A stretch of DNA of 64,000 bases from assembly GCA_011799875.1 (NCBI GenBank), contig CM022301.1, positions 321,860,929-321,924,928 on the forward strand, given 5' to 3'. This DNA comes from Thinopyrum elongatum (lineage: Eukaryota; Streptophyta; Magnoliopsida; Poales; Poaceae). Positions within the stretch are counted from its first letter, which is position 1. The number at the start of each line of letters is the position of its first letter. Below the pieces are notes generated by a model, which saw only the letters and a program-made list of their open reading frames with translations, did no database searches and was not told the DNA's origin. Positions 24,885 through 37,141 of this stretch are shown piece by piece. A program made the position numbers and the translations under genes.

Positions 24885-25904
24885 CTACTGATAGAACGCG
24901 GACCGAGCTCGAGCTATGTCTCGCTCTTCTTCCAGAGCGTCCAGATTGTCCTGCCGATCGAACTCGGCTTCCTTTTCTTCGTACACGCGCACTCTAGGCG
25001 CATCATGGATAATGTCGCATGGGAGAACTGCTTCGGCTCCGTATACCATAAAAAATGGTGTGTATCTGGTGGACCGATTAGGAGTAGTGCTCAGCCCGCA
25101 CAGTACGGAATCAAGTTCCTCGACCCAACGGCAGTCTGATTGTTCAAGGGATCGAACTAGGCGAGGCTTAATGCCGCTCATGATGAGTCCATTGGCTCAT
25201 TCAACCTACCCATTGGTATGTGGGTGGTACACCGAGGCGTAATCGAGCTTAATGCCCATTTTACCGCACCAGTCTTTAACTTCCTGGGCGGTGAAGTTGG
25301 TACCATTATCGGTAATTATGCTGTGGGGGACACCATAACGGTGTACGACATCGGATAAGAAGTCGATGACTGGTCCGGATTCTGCCGAAGTGATGGGTCT
25401 TGCCTCGATCCATTTGGTGAATTTGTCGACCATGACCAATAGGTACTTCTTTTTGTTTGTCCCCCCTTTGAGTGGTCCGACCATGTCGAGACCCCAGACC
25501 GCAAAAGGCCACGTGATTGGTATCGTCCGAAGAGCTGTGGGGGGCATGTGGCTTTGATTTGCGAATAGCTGGCATCCGACGCAGTGTTGGACCAATGTCC
25601 GGGCATCTTCACGAGCGGTAGGCCAGAAAAAACCTGCTCGGAAAGCTTTGATGACCAAAGCCCGAGCTGCCGCGTGGTGTCCACCCATGCCTGCGTGTAT
25701 CTCTGCCAAGAGCTACTGCCCCTCCTCTTCGGAGATGCATCTTTGTAAGACTCCTGTGGTACTCTTTTTATAGAGTTCGCCTTCATGGACCTTGTATGCT
25801 TTAGAGCGCCGAAGTATATGTCGTGCTTCGGTTTGATCCTCCGAAAGCTGATGTTGTGTGAGGCAGGCTAGCAGGGGTTCTGTCCAGGGTGGGATTACGG
25901 CCAT
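24885..25904 (-). pseudogene. Integrase of the Tat-type element
   Basis: One minus-strand frame runs through the whole domain. It has in-frame stops at 25713-25715, about 25203-25208 and nearby, each at a place where TAG or TGA could arise by C-to-T change. The N-terminal zinc finger is visible (GGHHAAARALVIKAFRAGFFWP, then CVGCQLFA). The core has WGLDMVGPL, LVMVDKFTKWIEARPI, ITDNGTNFTAQEV and YHPHTNG. The C-terminal part has TGYTPFF-like TRYTPFFMVYGAEAVLP and an acidic helical tail. Order and motifs are those of Ty3/gypsy integrases. It shares the frame with the RNase H region upstream. Confidence 0.85.
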
Positions 25905-25961
25905 TACCTCGTGTGCGGAAGGTGTTTCCTCGAGTGCGGAGCCACCGATGACGTGATCTTC

Positions 25962-26645
25962 TTATTCATTGTCGGGCGAGGTGTTATGGGCGGTCTCGTT
26001 GGATGGTGCACTGATGATGTCGTCCTGCCATACCACAGAGGGCTTAAAGAGCCGCTCGAGGAAGGTGTTTTTAGGAACCGGGTCACGCTTAGCGCCCATG
26101 CGGGCGAGGACGTCGGCTGCTTGATTGCTGTCTCTAGCGACATGGTGAAACTCTAGGCCCTCAAATCGAGTGGATATCCGGAAGACCACATTTCTATACG
26201 CCGCCATCTTGGGGTCTTTGGTGTCGAATTCGCCGTTGACTTGAGAGATTGCCAAATTTGAGTCTCCCCTTACCTCGAGGCGCTGCATGCCCATTGTTGT
26301 GGCCATACTAAGACCATGTAGTAGTGCTTCATACTCAGCTGCGTTGTTCGAGTCCGTGTACATTATTTGGAGGACATACCGAACAATGTTGCCTGTGGGG
26401 GAGATAAGGATGACCCCAGCCCCCAGTCCGGCTAACATCTTTGAGCCGTCGAAGTACATTGTCCAGTGCGAGTATGTAGAGTATTCCCGGGGTAGTTCGG
26501 CCTCGGTCCATTTGGCTATGAAATCGGCCAACACCTGATATTTAATGGCTCGGCGTGGCTTGTATGTTATCTCGAAGGGGATGAGATCGATGGCCCATTT
26601 GGCGATGCGGCCTGTGGCGTCCCTGTTATTGATTATATCATTCAA
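25962..26645 (-). pseudogene. Second RNase H-like domain of the Tat-type element
   Basis: The 227-codon open stretch has a connection region (GRIAKWAIDLIPFEITYKPRRAIK, given by position about 26600-26530). A complete RNase H fold signature follows: MYFDGSKMLAGLGAGVIL (first Asp), NNAAEYEALLHGL (Glu), VRGDSNLAISQVNGEF (Asp) and HHVARDSNQAADVLARMG (His/Asp). This domain lies after the RT-associated RNase H of 26697-27062 and resembles archaeal-type or cellular RNase HI. That is the dual-RNase-H layout known for Tat/Ogre elements. The four catalytic-type residues appear intact even though flanking domains carry stops. A stop at 25962 separates it from integrase in the same frame. Confidence 0.8.
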
Positions 26646-26696
26646 GGGGACCTCTGACGATACTGTGACCGAACATTCTTGAAAGTAATGATGTAG

Positions 26697-27062
26697 CTAT
26701 CGAGATGCCATGAAGACAGTGTAGGCTATCTTTTGATAGTGCGGGTATCGTGATTTGCATGGCCTAAGCACCTCGGACACGTAGTAGACCGGCTTCTGGA
26801 CTTGGAACATGTGGCCCTCGGATTCCTGTTCTACGATGAGCACCGCGCTGACCACCTGATTGGTGGCCGAAATGTATAGTAGCATGGGTTCGCCGATGCC
26901 GGGTGCGGCCAGGATAGGGTTGCCGGTGAGGAGTGTTTTAATCTCCTCGAGTGCCATGGTTGCTTCATCTGTCCACTGGAAGTTCTTGGTCTTTTTAAGC
27001 AGTTCGTAGAGTGGCAATGCCTTTTCTCCAAGGCAGGATATGAAGCGGCTCAAGACGGCCAC
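26697..27062 (-). pseudogene. RT thumb and first RNase H region of the Tat-type element
   Basis: The 121-codon frame contains LSRFISCLGEKALPLYELLKKTKNFQW, WTDEATMALEEIKTLL and the degenerate RNase H-like stretch LLYISATNQVVSAVLIVEQ followed by PVYYVSEVL and YPHYQKIAYTVFMASR. The first Asp of a canonical D-x-S-x-x-G site is absent (YISATNQVVSAV). This agrees with the idea that this RNase H is vestigial in Tat elements. It shares its frame with the second RNase H and integrase downstream. Confidence 0.8.
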
Positions 27063-27163
27063 GCATCCTTCCAGCTTCTGGACATGCTTAAGCTCCGTTG
27101 GTATTGCGAGCTGAGATAGCGCTCTAATTTTGGTCGGATTGGCTTCGATTCATCTATGGGAAA

Positions 27164-27732
27164 CTATGAATCCGAGTAGCTTTCCGGCGGGGACCCCGAA
27201 GACACATTTTTCGGGTTGAGCCGTATGTCATAAGCGCGTAAGTTGTCAAAGGTTTGGCGTAGGTCGTCTACCAGTTGGTCTATGTGTTTGGTTTTGACAA
27301 CCACGTCGTCCACGTATGCCTCGACCATTTTGCCAATTTGATTTTCAAGGCATGCTTGAATCATGCGTTGGTATGTGGCTCCTGCGTTTTTCAATCCAAA
27401 CGGCATGGTGTTGAAGCAGAAGGGCCCGTAAGGGGTAATGAACGCGGTTGCCGCCTGGTCGGACTCTTTCATCTTGATCTAGTGCTATTCGGAGTATGTT
27501 TCAAGGAAACATAGTGAGTCGTGTCCGGCGGTGGCGTTGATGATTTGGTCTATCCGTGGCAGGGGGAAGGATCCTTAGGGCAGGCCTTGTGAAGGTCTTT
27601 GAAATCGACACAGAGCCGCCAGGACTTATCCTTGTTTGGTACCATTACCAGGTTTGCTAACCACTCGGGATGCTTGATCTCATGGATGAATCTGGCCTCC
27701 AGCAATTTTGCGAGTTCTTCGCCCATGGCTTG
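27164..27732 (-). pseudogene. Reverse transcriptase core of the Tat-type element
   Basis: After a TGA at 27733-27735 the gag-protease frame continues into RT (WRLCVDFKDL near 27615). A frameshift then leads into the 102-codon stretch 27164-27472 with ATAFITPYGPFCFNTMPFGLKNAGATYQRMI and the catalytic box EAYVDDVVVKT. A further frameshift near 27163-27062 separates it from the thumb. The YVDD Asp pair is intact, but the enzyme cannot be translated as one chain. Confidence 0.85.
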
Positions 27733-29979
27733 TCATTTGGGTTCGGAGAATCGGCGCAGGGTCTGTTTCATAGGCTTAAATCCTTTTAGAATGTTGAGGT
27801 TGTGCTCTGCTTTCCAGCGTGGGATTCCTGGCATGTCCGAGGGGTGCCAGGCGAATATGTCCCAATTTTCACGCAGGAATGTCCTTAATGCCTCATCGAC
27901 TGCGGGGTCCAGCTGCGCTCCTATGGACACCATTTTGTTGGGATCTGTTGGGTGCACTTGAAACTTTACTATTTCATGTGCTGGCTTGAATGACGTGGAT
28001 TTTTGTCTTTTACAGAGAACCACGTCATCCATGTCGACGATAGTGCATAGAGCTGTCAATTCTTCGGCCGCAAGGGCTTCGGATAGTGCCTCTAGGGCGA
28101 GGGATGCCATTTTGTTTTCGGCTCGCAAGGCTTTGCTTGGGTCGCTTTTAAGCGAAATTACCCCGATGGGCCTTGGCATTTTGAGTTTCATATACCCATA
28201 ATGTGGTATGGCCTGAAATCTTGAGAATGCCTCATGTCCTAGAAGGGTGTGGTATCCGCTACAGAAGGGCGCAATGTGAAATAGCAAGGGTTCAGATCTG
28301 TAGTTGTCGGGTGTACCGAACACAACGTCCAGGGTTACGCGTCCCGAGCAGTGTGCCTCCCTTCCGGGTATTATACCTCGGAATGTGGTATGGCTGCGTT
28401 CGATGCAAGACCTATTGAACTGCATCTTGTCTAGAGTATCCTCATAAATGAGGTTGAGGCCGCTGCCTCCTTCCATCAGCACTTTAGTCAGCCGGGAACT
28501 GTCGACAATGGGGTCGAGGACCAGTGCGGCCGATGCGTGGTTATTACGGGGGCTTGGCTCATCCTTCTTGTTGAAGGTGATAGGCGTGGCCGCCCATGGT
28601 TGTGCGGCCGTCACTTGATATATTTGATTGAGCTCTCGAAGAGCCTTTTTCCTTTTATTGTTTGAGGCGAACGTCTCGTATACTGTAAGGACATTGTGGT
28701 CCTGCGGTGAAGCCGAGGACTGTTTATCTGGGGGTGTAAGGCCCAAGATTGGCTGGCCATATTTGGCCACTTGTCTTACCACCCAACAGGCTCAAAGTCT
28801 GTGGGTTGGGTTTGCGTCTAGCAAGACCAAATGTATTGGGCATGGTTTATCCAGCAACTCGTCTAACACCGATCTGGGCCTAGTTTTCCTTTCATTAGGC
28901 TCACGCTCCGGTGACCGATTTGTGTAAGCCCGTTTAAGGCGGGGCCTTCCGTGACGCATGGTGGGCTGTGGCCCCATATTCAGCTGTTGCGCCCTCCATG
29001 TGTTCTCCATGGTGCAATATTTGTGTACCATGTCTGATAGTTCGGTAAAGCTTTGAATTCGGTGACGTGCGAGGGCGTTTAAGAGGACCTCGTCCCTGCA
29101 GTTAAATTGGAAGGCTTTAATTATTTCTTTATCACAGCAAGGTGCCATCCTGTTCTTTACCAGGAGAAATCTAGCCCAATAATGGTGGACTGTCTTGTTT
29201 GGCAGCTGCTTGACGTACATGAGGTTCCATATGTCTGGATTTCTCGAGTCCGTATTATATTCCGTGTGGTGGGCGGGCAGGAAAATTTCAAGAATTCCCT
29301 CCTGACGCGGATCCGGACTATCCTTGATGGGCGGTTGAGTCATGTCTGGTTCTGACCGCACAGGGCTCAGATCCGAACTGGTGTGCGGCCGGATAGGCTC
29401 GAGACTGGGACTTGAGCTAGGGATTATGTCTGGACGTACATCCGGGCTGGTGTCTGACTCCGAGCTAGGGATTCGAGTGTACACCGTCTTTAGCTTGCAA
29501 GGCTGTGGCCCCTCTTGGGCCTCTTCAACTGTGGCGACGAGGTGTGTGACCGGAGGGGTGTTGATTTCTCAGTCGTCGGGTCTAAGCCCGATCCGATCAT
29601 AGGCCACAGGCCTGGTAACAGAGATTCCCATTGCATGAAAAAGGCTCGCCAGGTGGGCAGCCAGCTGGCCACATGGGGGTGCCGGACACTCCGGTGATTC
29701 GGCGGGAGATCTTTGGGGCGGTCCATCGAAGTCGGGCTTCAGGGCCGGACTCTGAGGGATACCGGATTTTTGTGAGTCTACTGGTCCTGGGGTCGATGCC
29801 CCTAAACCGATGAACCCTTCGATGGGGGTGAAGCCTTCAATCTGGTCGAGGCGACTAGTGGGATCGGCACACGCTAGTATGCCGCCGAAGACGAGGAGAT
29901 GACCAGGGGCGGGGAAGCCCTCGGCGCGGGTGTGGTCTCCAACGACCGGTTGAGCCATCGATTCATCTGGCGATCCCAC
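27733..29979 (-). pseudogene. Gag and protease of the Tat-type element
   Basis: A single minus-strand frame begins MGSPDESMAQ at 29979. It has in-frame TGAs at 29569-29571 and 28792-28794 and ends at TGA 27733-27735. Gag shows NLMYVKQLPNKTVHHYWARFLLVKN, the grass Tat gag core (about 29290-29200), and KYCTMENTWRAQQL. The protease follows, with the active-site loop VLMEGGSGLNLIY (Glu codon 28471-28473), where relatives have Asp. That substitution alone should kill the protease. A hydrophobic second protease motif (HTLLGHEAFSRF) is present. The last 100 residues lead into RT (WDIFAWHPSDMPGI). Confidence 0.85.
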
Positions 29980-30005
29980 AGCGGAACTCTCAATGAAAGC
30001 ACCAA

Positions 30006-30458
30006 TGTTGATGTCAAAACTGGCAGACCTCAGGGTAGGGGGTCCCGAGCTGTGGATCTAGGGTCGATGGGTAACAACGGATGACGAACACAGTGTTTAC
30101 CCAGGTTCGGGCCCTCTCGAAGAGGTAAAACCCTACGTACTGCTTGATTGTATTAAATGTATAACGTGGTTTACAGAGTAGATCTACCTCGAGATTAGCA
30201 TGAGCTAAACCCTAAGGCTATGAGGTGATGAATGTAGCTCTAGCCCTAAAGACTGAAAACCCTCGATTTATATAGACACCAGTAGGGTTAGGGTTACCGA
30301 AGATAGATTACAATAAGGAATTAAAGAGATCTTGCGCCGTCTTGACTTGGAGCGCACACCACGACTTCATAGATCTCCCATCATTATAAGGCTCCACTAG
30401 TCTGGCCCATGTACAATGGGTCATCGCCCCGAGGACCCCTTAGTCCATGACTCCCTCA
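30006..30458 (-). repeat. 5' LTR of the Tat-type element
   Basis: A 453-bp LTR equal in length to 20193-20645. The sequence just inside it (minus-strand TTGGTGCTTTCATTGAG, about 29989-30005) is in the primer-site position, but I do not recognise the tRNA. The TSD GCAGG follows at 30459-30463. Confidence 0.9.
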
Positions 30459-30463
30459 GCAGG

Positions 30464-31912
30464 GCTTCGCCTAAGCACTACGAAAATATGCCTGAGGGAC
30501 TAAACTGTGGAGGGGGGCGCCGCAGACGGCTAAGCAATTGGCGTGGTTATGTGTGGCACCCCCTCCCACATATATATAGGTGGGGGGAGGGAGGATCAGC
30601 CAAGGAGGCACCCCAAGTAGGCCGAATCCTACTTGGGGTCCTCCCCAAGCCGCGCCCCCCTTTCCTTTCTAGGTGAGCGGGGAAAGGCAGGGGAGGGTGC
30701 CCCCCCCCCTTTCCTTTCTCCCATGTGGAGGGGAAGGCAGGAGGGGCTAGCCCTCCCCCTTTTCCTTCCCTAGGGTCGGCGGCCAGTGAGAGGGGCGCGC
30801 TAGCCCCCTTGTGGGCTGGTCTGTCCCCCCTTGGTCCATTAGGCCCATACACCTACCAGGGGTGTCCGGAACCCCTTCCGGCGACGTGATGACTACCCGG
30901 TGCACTCCGAAACTCTTCCGGTGTCTGAATATCATCGTCCTATATATCAATCTTTACCTCTGGAACTTTCCCTAGCTCCTCGTCATGTCTGTGATCTCAT
31001 CTGGGACTCCAAACAACATTCGGTCACCAAATCATATAACTCATATAACACTATATCATCAATGAATGTTAAGCGTGCGGACCCTATGGGTTCGAGAATT
31101 ATGTAGACATGACCGATACACCTCTCCGGTCAATAACCAATAGCAGAACCTGGATGCCCATATTGGCTCCTACATATTCTACAAAGATCTTTATCGGTCG
31201 AACCTTATGACAACATACGTAATTCCCTTTGTCCATCGGTATTTTACTTGCCCGAGATTCGATCATCGGTATCTTCATACCTAGTTCAATCTCGTTACCA
31301 GCAAGTCTCTTTACTCGTTCCGTAATACATCATCTTGCAACTAACTCCTTAGTCACTTTGCTTGCAAGGCTTCTTATGATGTGTATTACCGAGAGGGCCC
31401 AGAGATACCTCTCCGTTACTCGGAGTGACAAATCCTAATCTCGATCTATGCCAACTCAACAAACACCTTCGGAGACACCTGTAGAGCAACTTTATGATCA
31501 CCCAGTTACGTTGTGACATTTGATAGCACACAAGGTATTCCTCCAGTATCCAGGAGTTGCATAATCTCATAGTCGAAGGAATATGTATTTGTCATCAAGA
31601 AAGCAATAGCAATAAACTGAACGATCAATATGCTATGCTAACGGATGGGCCTTGTCCATCACATCATTCTCCTAATGATGTGATCCCGTTATCAAATGAC
31701 AACACATGTCCATGGTTAGGAAACCTTAACCATCTTTGATCAATGAGCTAGTCTAGTAGAGGCTTACTAGGGACACGATATTTGTTTACGTATTCACACA
31801 TGTATTTAAGTTTCCGATCAATACAATTCTAGCATGAATAATAAACCTTTATCATGAATAAGGAAATATAAAATAACAACTTTATTATTGCCTCTAGGGC
31901 ATATTTCCTTCA
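30464..31912 (-). repeat. 3' LTR of the Angela-type element, right piece
   Basis: The remaining 1,449 bases of the left LTR, matching 37465-38913. It contains C-rich runs near 30700-30710 and ends CATATTTCCTTCA. Frames inside it are not coding. Confidence 0.9.
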
Positions 31913-32107
31913 GTCTCCCACTTGTACTAGAGTCAATAATCTAGATTACATTATAATGAATCTAACACCCATGGAGTCTTGGTGTTGATCATGTTTTGCT
32001 CGCGGAAGAGGCTTAGTCAACGGGTCTGCCACATTCAGATCCGTATGTATTTTGCAAATCTATATGTCTCCATCCTTGACCTTTTCACGAATGGAGTTGA
32101 AGTGTCT

Positions 32108-34095
32108 CTAGATGTGTTTGGTTCTCTTGTGAAACCTGGATTCCTTCGCCAAGGCAATTGCTCCAGTGTTGTCACAAAAGATTTTGATTGGACCCGATGC
32201 ACTGGGTATTACACCCAGATCGGATATGAACTCCTTCATCCAGACTCCTTCATGTGCTACTTCCGAAGCAGCTATGTACTCCGCTTCACACATAGATCCC
32301 GCCATGACGCTCTGCTTGGAACTGCACCAACTGACAGCTCCACCATTCAAAAAAATATGTATCCAGTTTGTGACTTAGAGTCATCCGGATCAGTGTTGAA
32401 GCTAGCATCGACGTAACCATTTACGACGAGCTCTTCGTCACCTCCATAAACGAGAAACATATCCTTTGTCCTTTTCAGGTACTTCAGGATGTTCTTGACC
32501 GCTGTCCAGTGATCCACTCCTGGATTACTTTGGTACCTCCCTGCCAAACTTATGGCAAGGGACACATCAGGTCTGGTACACAGCATAGCATACATGATAG
32601 AACCTATGGCTGAGGCATAGGGAATGACTTTCATTTTCTCTCTATCTTCTGCAGTGGTCGGGCTTTGAGTCTGACTCAACTTCACACCTTGTAACATAGG
32701 CAAGAACCCTTTATTTGATTGATCCATTTTGAACTTCTTCAAAACTTTATCAAGGTATGTGCTTTGTGAAAGTCCTATTAAGCGTCTCGATCTATCTCTA
32801 TAGATCTTGATGCCCAATATATAAGCAGCTTCACCGAGGTCTTTCATTGAAAAATTCTTATTCAAGTATCCTTTTATGCTATCTAGAAATTCTATATCAT
32901 TTCCAATCAACAATATGTCATCCACATATAATTCAGAAATGCTACAGAGCTCCCACTCACTTTCTTGTAAATACAGGCTTCACCGTAAGTCTGTATAAAA
33001 CCATATGCTTTGATCACCTCATCAAAGCGTATATTCCAACTCCAAGATGCTTGCACCAGTCCATAGATGGATTGCTGGAGCTTGCACACTTTGTTAGCAC
33101 ATTTAGGATCAACAAAACCTTCTGGTTGCATCATATACAACTCTTCTTTAAGAAATCCATTAAGGAATGCAGTTTTGACGTCCATTTGCCATATTTCATA
33201 ATCATAAAATGCGGCAATTGCTAACATGATTCAGATAGACTTAAGCATCGCTACGGGTGAGAAAGTCTCATTGTAGTCAACTCCTTGAACTTGTCGAAAA
33301 CCTTTTGCGACAAGTCAAGCTTTGTAGACAGTAACATTACCATCAGCGTCAGTCTTCTTCTTGAAGATCCATTTATTTTCTATGGCTTGCCGATCATCGG
33401 ACAAGTCCACCAAAGTCCACACTTTGTTCTCATACATGGATCCTATCTCAGATTTCATGGCCTCAAGCCATTTATCGGAATCTGGGCTCATCATAGCTTC
33501 TTCATAGTTCGTAGGTTCGCCACGGTCTAATAACATAACTTCCAGAACAGGATTATCGTACCACTCTGGTGCGGAACATGCTCTGTTCGACCTACGAGGT
33601 CCAATAGTAACTTGATCTGAAGTTTCATGATCATCATCATTAGCTTCCTCTCTAGTTGGTGTAGGCATCACGGGAACAGATTTCTCTGATGTGCTACTTT
33701 CCAATTCGAGAGAAGGTACAATTACCTCATCAAGTTCTACTTTCCTCCCACTCACTTCTTTCGAGAGAAACTCCTTCTCTAGAAAGGATCCATTCTTAGC
33801 AACAAAGATCTTGCCTTCAGATCTGTGGTAGAAGGTATACCCAATAGTTTCTTTAGGGTATCCTATGAAGACGCACTTCTCTGATTTAGGTTCGAGCTTA
33901 TCAGGCTGAAGCCTTTTGACATATGCGTCGCATCCCCAAACTTTAAGAAATGACAGCTTAGGTTTCTTGCCAAACCACAGTTCATACGGTGTCATCTCAA
34001 CGGATTTAGACGGTGCCCTATTTAACGTGAATGCGGCTGTCTCTAATGCATAACCCCAAAACCTCTAGTGGTAAATCGGTAAGAGACATCATAGA
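32108..34095 (-). pseudogene. Integrase C-terminus, RT and RNase H of the Angela-type element
   Basis: Several broken frames continue the polyprotein. 33315-33995 has TPYELWFGKKPKLSFLKVWGC (integrase tail), a Ser/Glu-rich linker and the RT start (NYEEAMMSPDSDKWLEAM, NKVWTLVDL). 32907-33227 has IWQMDVKTAFLNGFLKEELYMMQPEGF and ends in a frameshift exactly at the YVDD box, which continues as MDDILLIGND in 32347-32925 with YLKRTKDMFLVYGG and RNase H start GYVDASFNTD. 32108-32350 has SWCSSKQSVMAGSMCEAEYIAASEV, with the RNase H Glu retained. The usual QAPRSWN box reads QASWSWN. At least four lesions separate these parts. Confidence 0.85.
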
Positions 34096-35925
34096 TCACA
34101 CCATATCTAATAAAGTACGGTTACGACGTTCGGACACACCATTACGCTGTGGTGTTCCAGGTGGCGTGAGTTGTGAAACAATTCCACATTGTTTTAACTG
34201 AAGGCCAAACTCGTAACTCAAATATTCGCCTCCCCGATCAGATCGTAGAAACTTTATTTTCTTGTTACGATGATTCTCCACTTCACTCTGAAATTCTTTG
34301 AACTTTTCAAATGTTTCAGACTTGTGTTTCATCAAGTAGATATACCCATACCTACTCAAATCATCTATGAAGGTCAGAAAATAACGATACCCGTCGCGTG
34401 CTTCAACACTCATCGGACTGCGTACATCGATATGTATTATTTCCAATAAGTTATTAGTTCGCTCCATTGTTCCGGAGAACGGAGTTTTAGTCATCTTTCC
34501 CATGACGCATGGTTCGCAAGTATCAAATAATTCATAATCAAGTGACTCCAAAAGTCCATCTCCATGGAGTTTCTTCATGCGCTTTACACCAATATGACCT
34601 AAACGGCAGTGCCACAAGTATGTTGCACTATCATTATCAACTTTGCATCTTTTGGCATCAATATTATGAATATGTGTATCACTACGATCGAGATTCAACA
34701 AGAATAGACCATTCATCAAGGGTGCATGACCATAAAAGATATTACTCATATAAATAGAACAACCATTATTCTCTGATTTAAATGAATAACCGTCTCGCAA
34801 TAAACAAGAGCCAGATATAATGTTCATGCTCAACGCGGGCACCAAATAACAGTTATTGAGGTCTAAAACTAATCCAGAAGGTAGATGTAGAGGTAGCGTG
34901 CCGACGGCGATCACATCGACCTTGGAACCATTCCCGACGCACATCGTCACCTCGTCCTTAGCCAATCTTCGTTTATTCTGCAGCTCCTGTTTCGAGTTGC
35001 AAATATGAGCAACCGAACCGGTATCAAATACCCAGGCACTGCTACGAGCATTAGTAAGGTACACATCAATAACATGTATATCAAATATACCTTTGTTCAC
35101 TTTGCCATCCTTCTTATCCGCCAAGTATTTGGGGCAGTTCCGCTTCCAGTGACCATTCCCTTTGCAGTAGAAGCACTCAGTTTCAGGCTTGGGTCCAACT
35201 TTGGGCCTCTTCCCGGGAGTGGCAACTTGCTTGCCATTCTTCTTGAAGTTCCCTTTCTTTCCCTTGCCCTTTTTCTTGAAACTAGTGGTCTTGTTAACCA
35301 TCAACACTTGATGCTCCTTCTTGATTTCTACCTCCGCGGCCTTAAGCATTGCGAAGAGCTCAGGAATCATTTTATTCATCCCTTGCATATTATAGTTCAT
35401 CATGAAGCCTTTGTAGCTTGGTGGCAGTGATTGAAGAACTCTGTCAATAACACTATCAACTGGAAGATCAACTCCCAGCTGAGTCAAGTGGTTATGACAC
35501 CCAGACATTTTGAGTATGTGTTCACTGATAGAACTGTTCTCCTCCATCTTGCAGCTATAGAACTTGTTGGAGACTTCATATCTCTCAACCCGGGCATTTG
35601 CTTGAAATATTAACTTCAACTCTTGGAACATCTCATATGCTCCATGACGTTCAAAACGTCTTTGAAGTCCCGGTTCTAGGCCGTAAAGCATGGCACGCTG
35701 AACTATAGAGTAGTCATCAGACCGCGTTTGCCAGGCCTTCACAATGTCTAGATTTGCGGGAGCGGGCTTGTCAAATAGCGGTGCATCAAGGACATAATTC
35801 TTCTGTGCAGCAATGAGGATAATCCTCAAGTTACGGACCCAGTCCATGTAGTTGCTACCATCATCTTTCAACTTAGCTTTCTCTAGGAACGCATTAAAAT
35901 TCAGGGGAACGGTAGCTCGGGCCAT
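34096..35925 (-). pseudogene. Gag, protease and integrase N-terminal part of the Angela-type element
   Basis: A 609-codon open frame starts MARATVPLNF, the start characteristic of Triticeae BARE/WIS/Angela polyproteins. Gag spans roughly residues 1-270, with the zinc knuckle CFYCKGNGHWKRNCP near 250. The protease site WVFDTGSVAHICN lies near 300. The integrase zinc finger is WHCRLGHIGVKRM plus CEPCVMGK, and core residues are in IHIDVRSPM, FIDDLSRYGYIYL and LRSDRGGEYLS. The frame ends at a TGA after RRNRTLLDMV, where relatives carry Arg and continue. This is the longest intact retroelement frame in the window. A gag-protease product could still be made, but not full integrase or RT. Confidence 0.92.
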
Positions 35926-37141
35926 TGATCTACAACATAGATATGCAAAACTATAAGACTAAGTTCATGATAAATTAAGTTCAATTAATCAAATTACTAA
36001 TGAACTCCCACTTAAATAAACTTCCCTCAAGTTATCTAAGTGATACATGATCCAAATCAACTAACCCATGTCCGATCATCACGTGAGATGGGGTAGTCAT
36101 CAATGGTGAACATCTCTATGTTGATCATATCTACTATATGACTCATGTTCGACCTTTCGGTCTCCAGTGTTCCGAAACCATGTCTGTACATGCTAGGCTC
36201 ATCAAGTTTACCCCAAGTATTCTGCATGTGCAAAACTGTCTTACACCCGTTGTATGTGAACGTAGAGTCTATCACACCCGATCATCATGAGGTGCTTCGA
36301 AACGACAAACTTTGGCAACGGTGCATACTCGGGGAGAACACTTTTATCTTGAAATTTAGCGAAGGGATCATCTTATAATGCTACCGCCATTCTAAGCAAA
36401 ATAAGATGTATAAAAGATAAACATCACATGCAATCAAAATATGTGACATGATATGGCCATCATCATCTTGTGCTTTTGATCTCCATCTCCAAAGCATCGT
36501 CATGATCTCCATCGTCACCGGCTCAACACTTTGATCTCCATCGTTGCGCTGGGGTCGTCTCGCCAACTATTGCTAACGCATAGCGATAAAGTAAAGCAAT
36601 TACATGGCGCTTGCATTTCATACAATAAAGAGACAACCCTAAGGCTCCTGCCGGTTGTCGATATTACAAAACATGATCATCTCATACATCAACATATATC
36701 ACATCACGTCTTCACCATATCACATCACAACATGCCCTGCAAAAACAAGTTAGACGTCCTCTACTTTGTTGTTGCAAGTTTTACGTGGCTGCTACGGGCT
36801 TCTAGCAAGAACCGTTCTTAACTACGCAAAAACCACAACGGTGATTCATCAAGTTTGTTGTTTTAACCTTCTTCAAGGACCGGCCGTAGTCAAATTCGAT
36901 TCAACTAAAGTAGGAGAAATAGACACCCCCCAGCCACCTTTATGCAAAACTAGTTGCATGTCAGTCGGTGGAACCGGTCTCATGTGCGTGGACATGTAAG
37001 GTTGGTCCGGGCCGCTTCATCCCACAATACCGCCGAATCAAAATGAGACGTTGGTGGTAAGCAATATGAGTATCACCGCCCACAACTCTTTGTGTTCTAC
37101 TCATGCATATCATCTACGCATAGACCTGGCTCTGATGCCAC
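35926..37141 (-). other. 5' leader of the Angela-type element with primer site
   Basis: About 1.2 kb of noncoding leader lies between the 5' LTR and the polyprotein ATG. The primer site TGGCATCAGAGCCAGG reads on the minus strand at 37125-37140, one base from the LTR, and matches initiator tRNA-Met with one change from the usual TGGTATCAGAGC. Confidence 0.8.

Larger units (their letters stand above)
20193..30458 (-). mobile_element. Complete Tat/Ogre-type gypsy element nested in an Angela-type LTR
   Basis: Two 453-bp LTRs (20193-20645, 30006-30458) open TGTTG and end CTCCCTCA. They are flanked by a perfect GCAGG TSD (20188-20192, 30459-30463). Minus-strand order is gag, protease, RT, RNase H, a second RNase H-like domain, integrase. 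A plus-strand gene lies between integrase and the 3' LTR. The dual RNase H and the antisense gene are hallmarks of the Tat clade (Grande/Retand/Ogre relatives). At 10,266 bp it is the largest intact element here. All genes have stops or frameshifts, so it cannot move on its own. Confidence 0.9.

Noticed and set aside
30416..30852. ORFs in the C/G-rich part of the Angela-type LTR, with similar ones at 37472-37798
   Set aside because: Present in both LTR copies, low complexity. LTR sequence, not genes.
33285..35613. Several plus-strand ORFs of 60-141 codons
   Set aside because: Antisense shadows of the Angela-type polyprotein.
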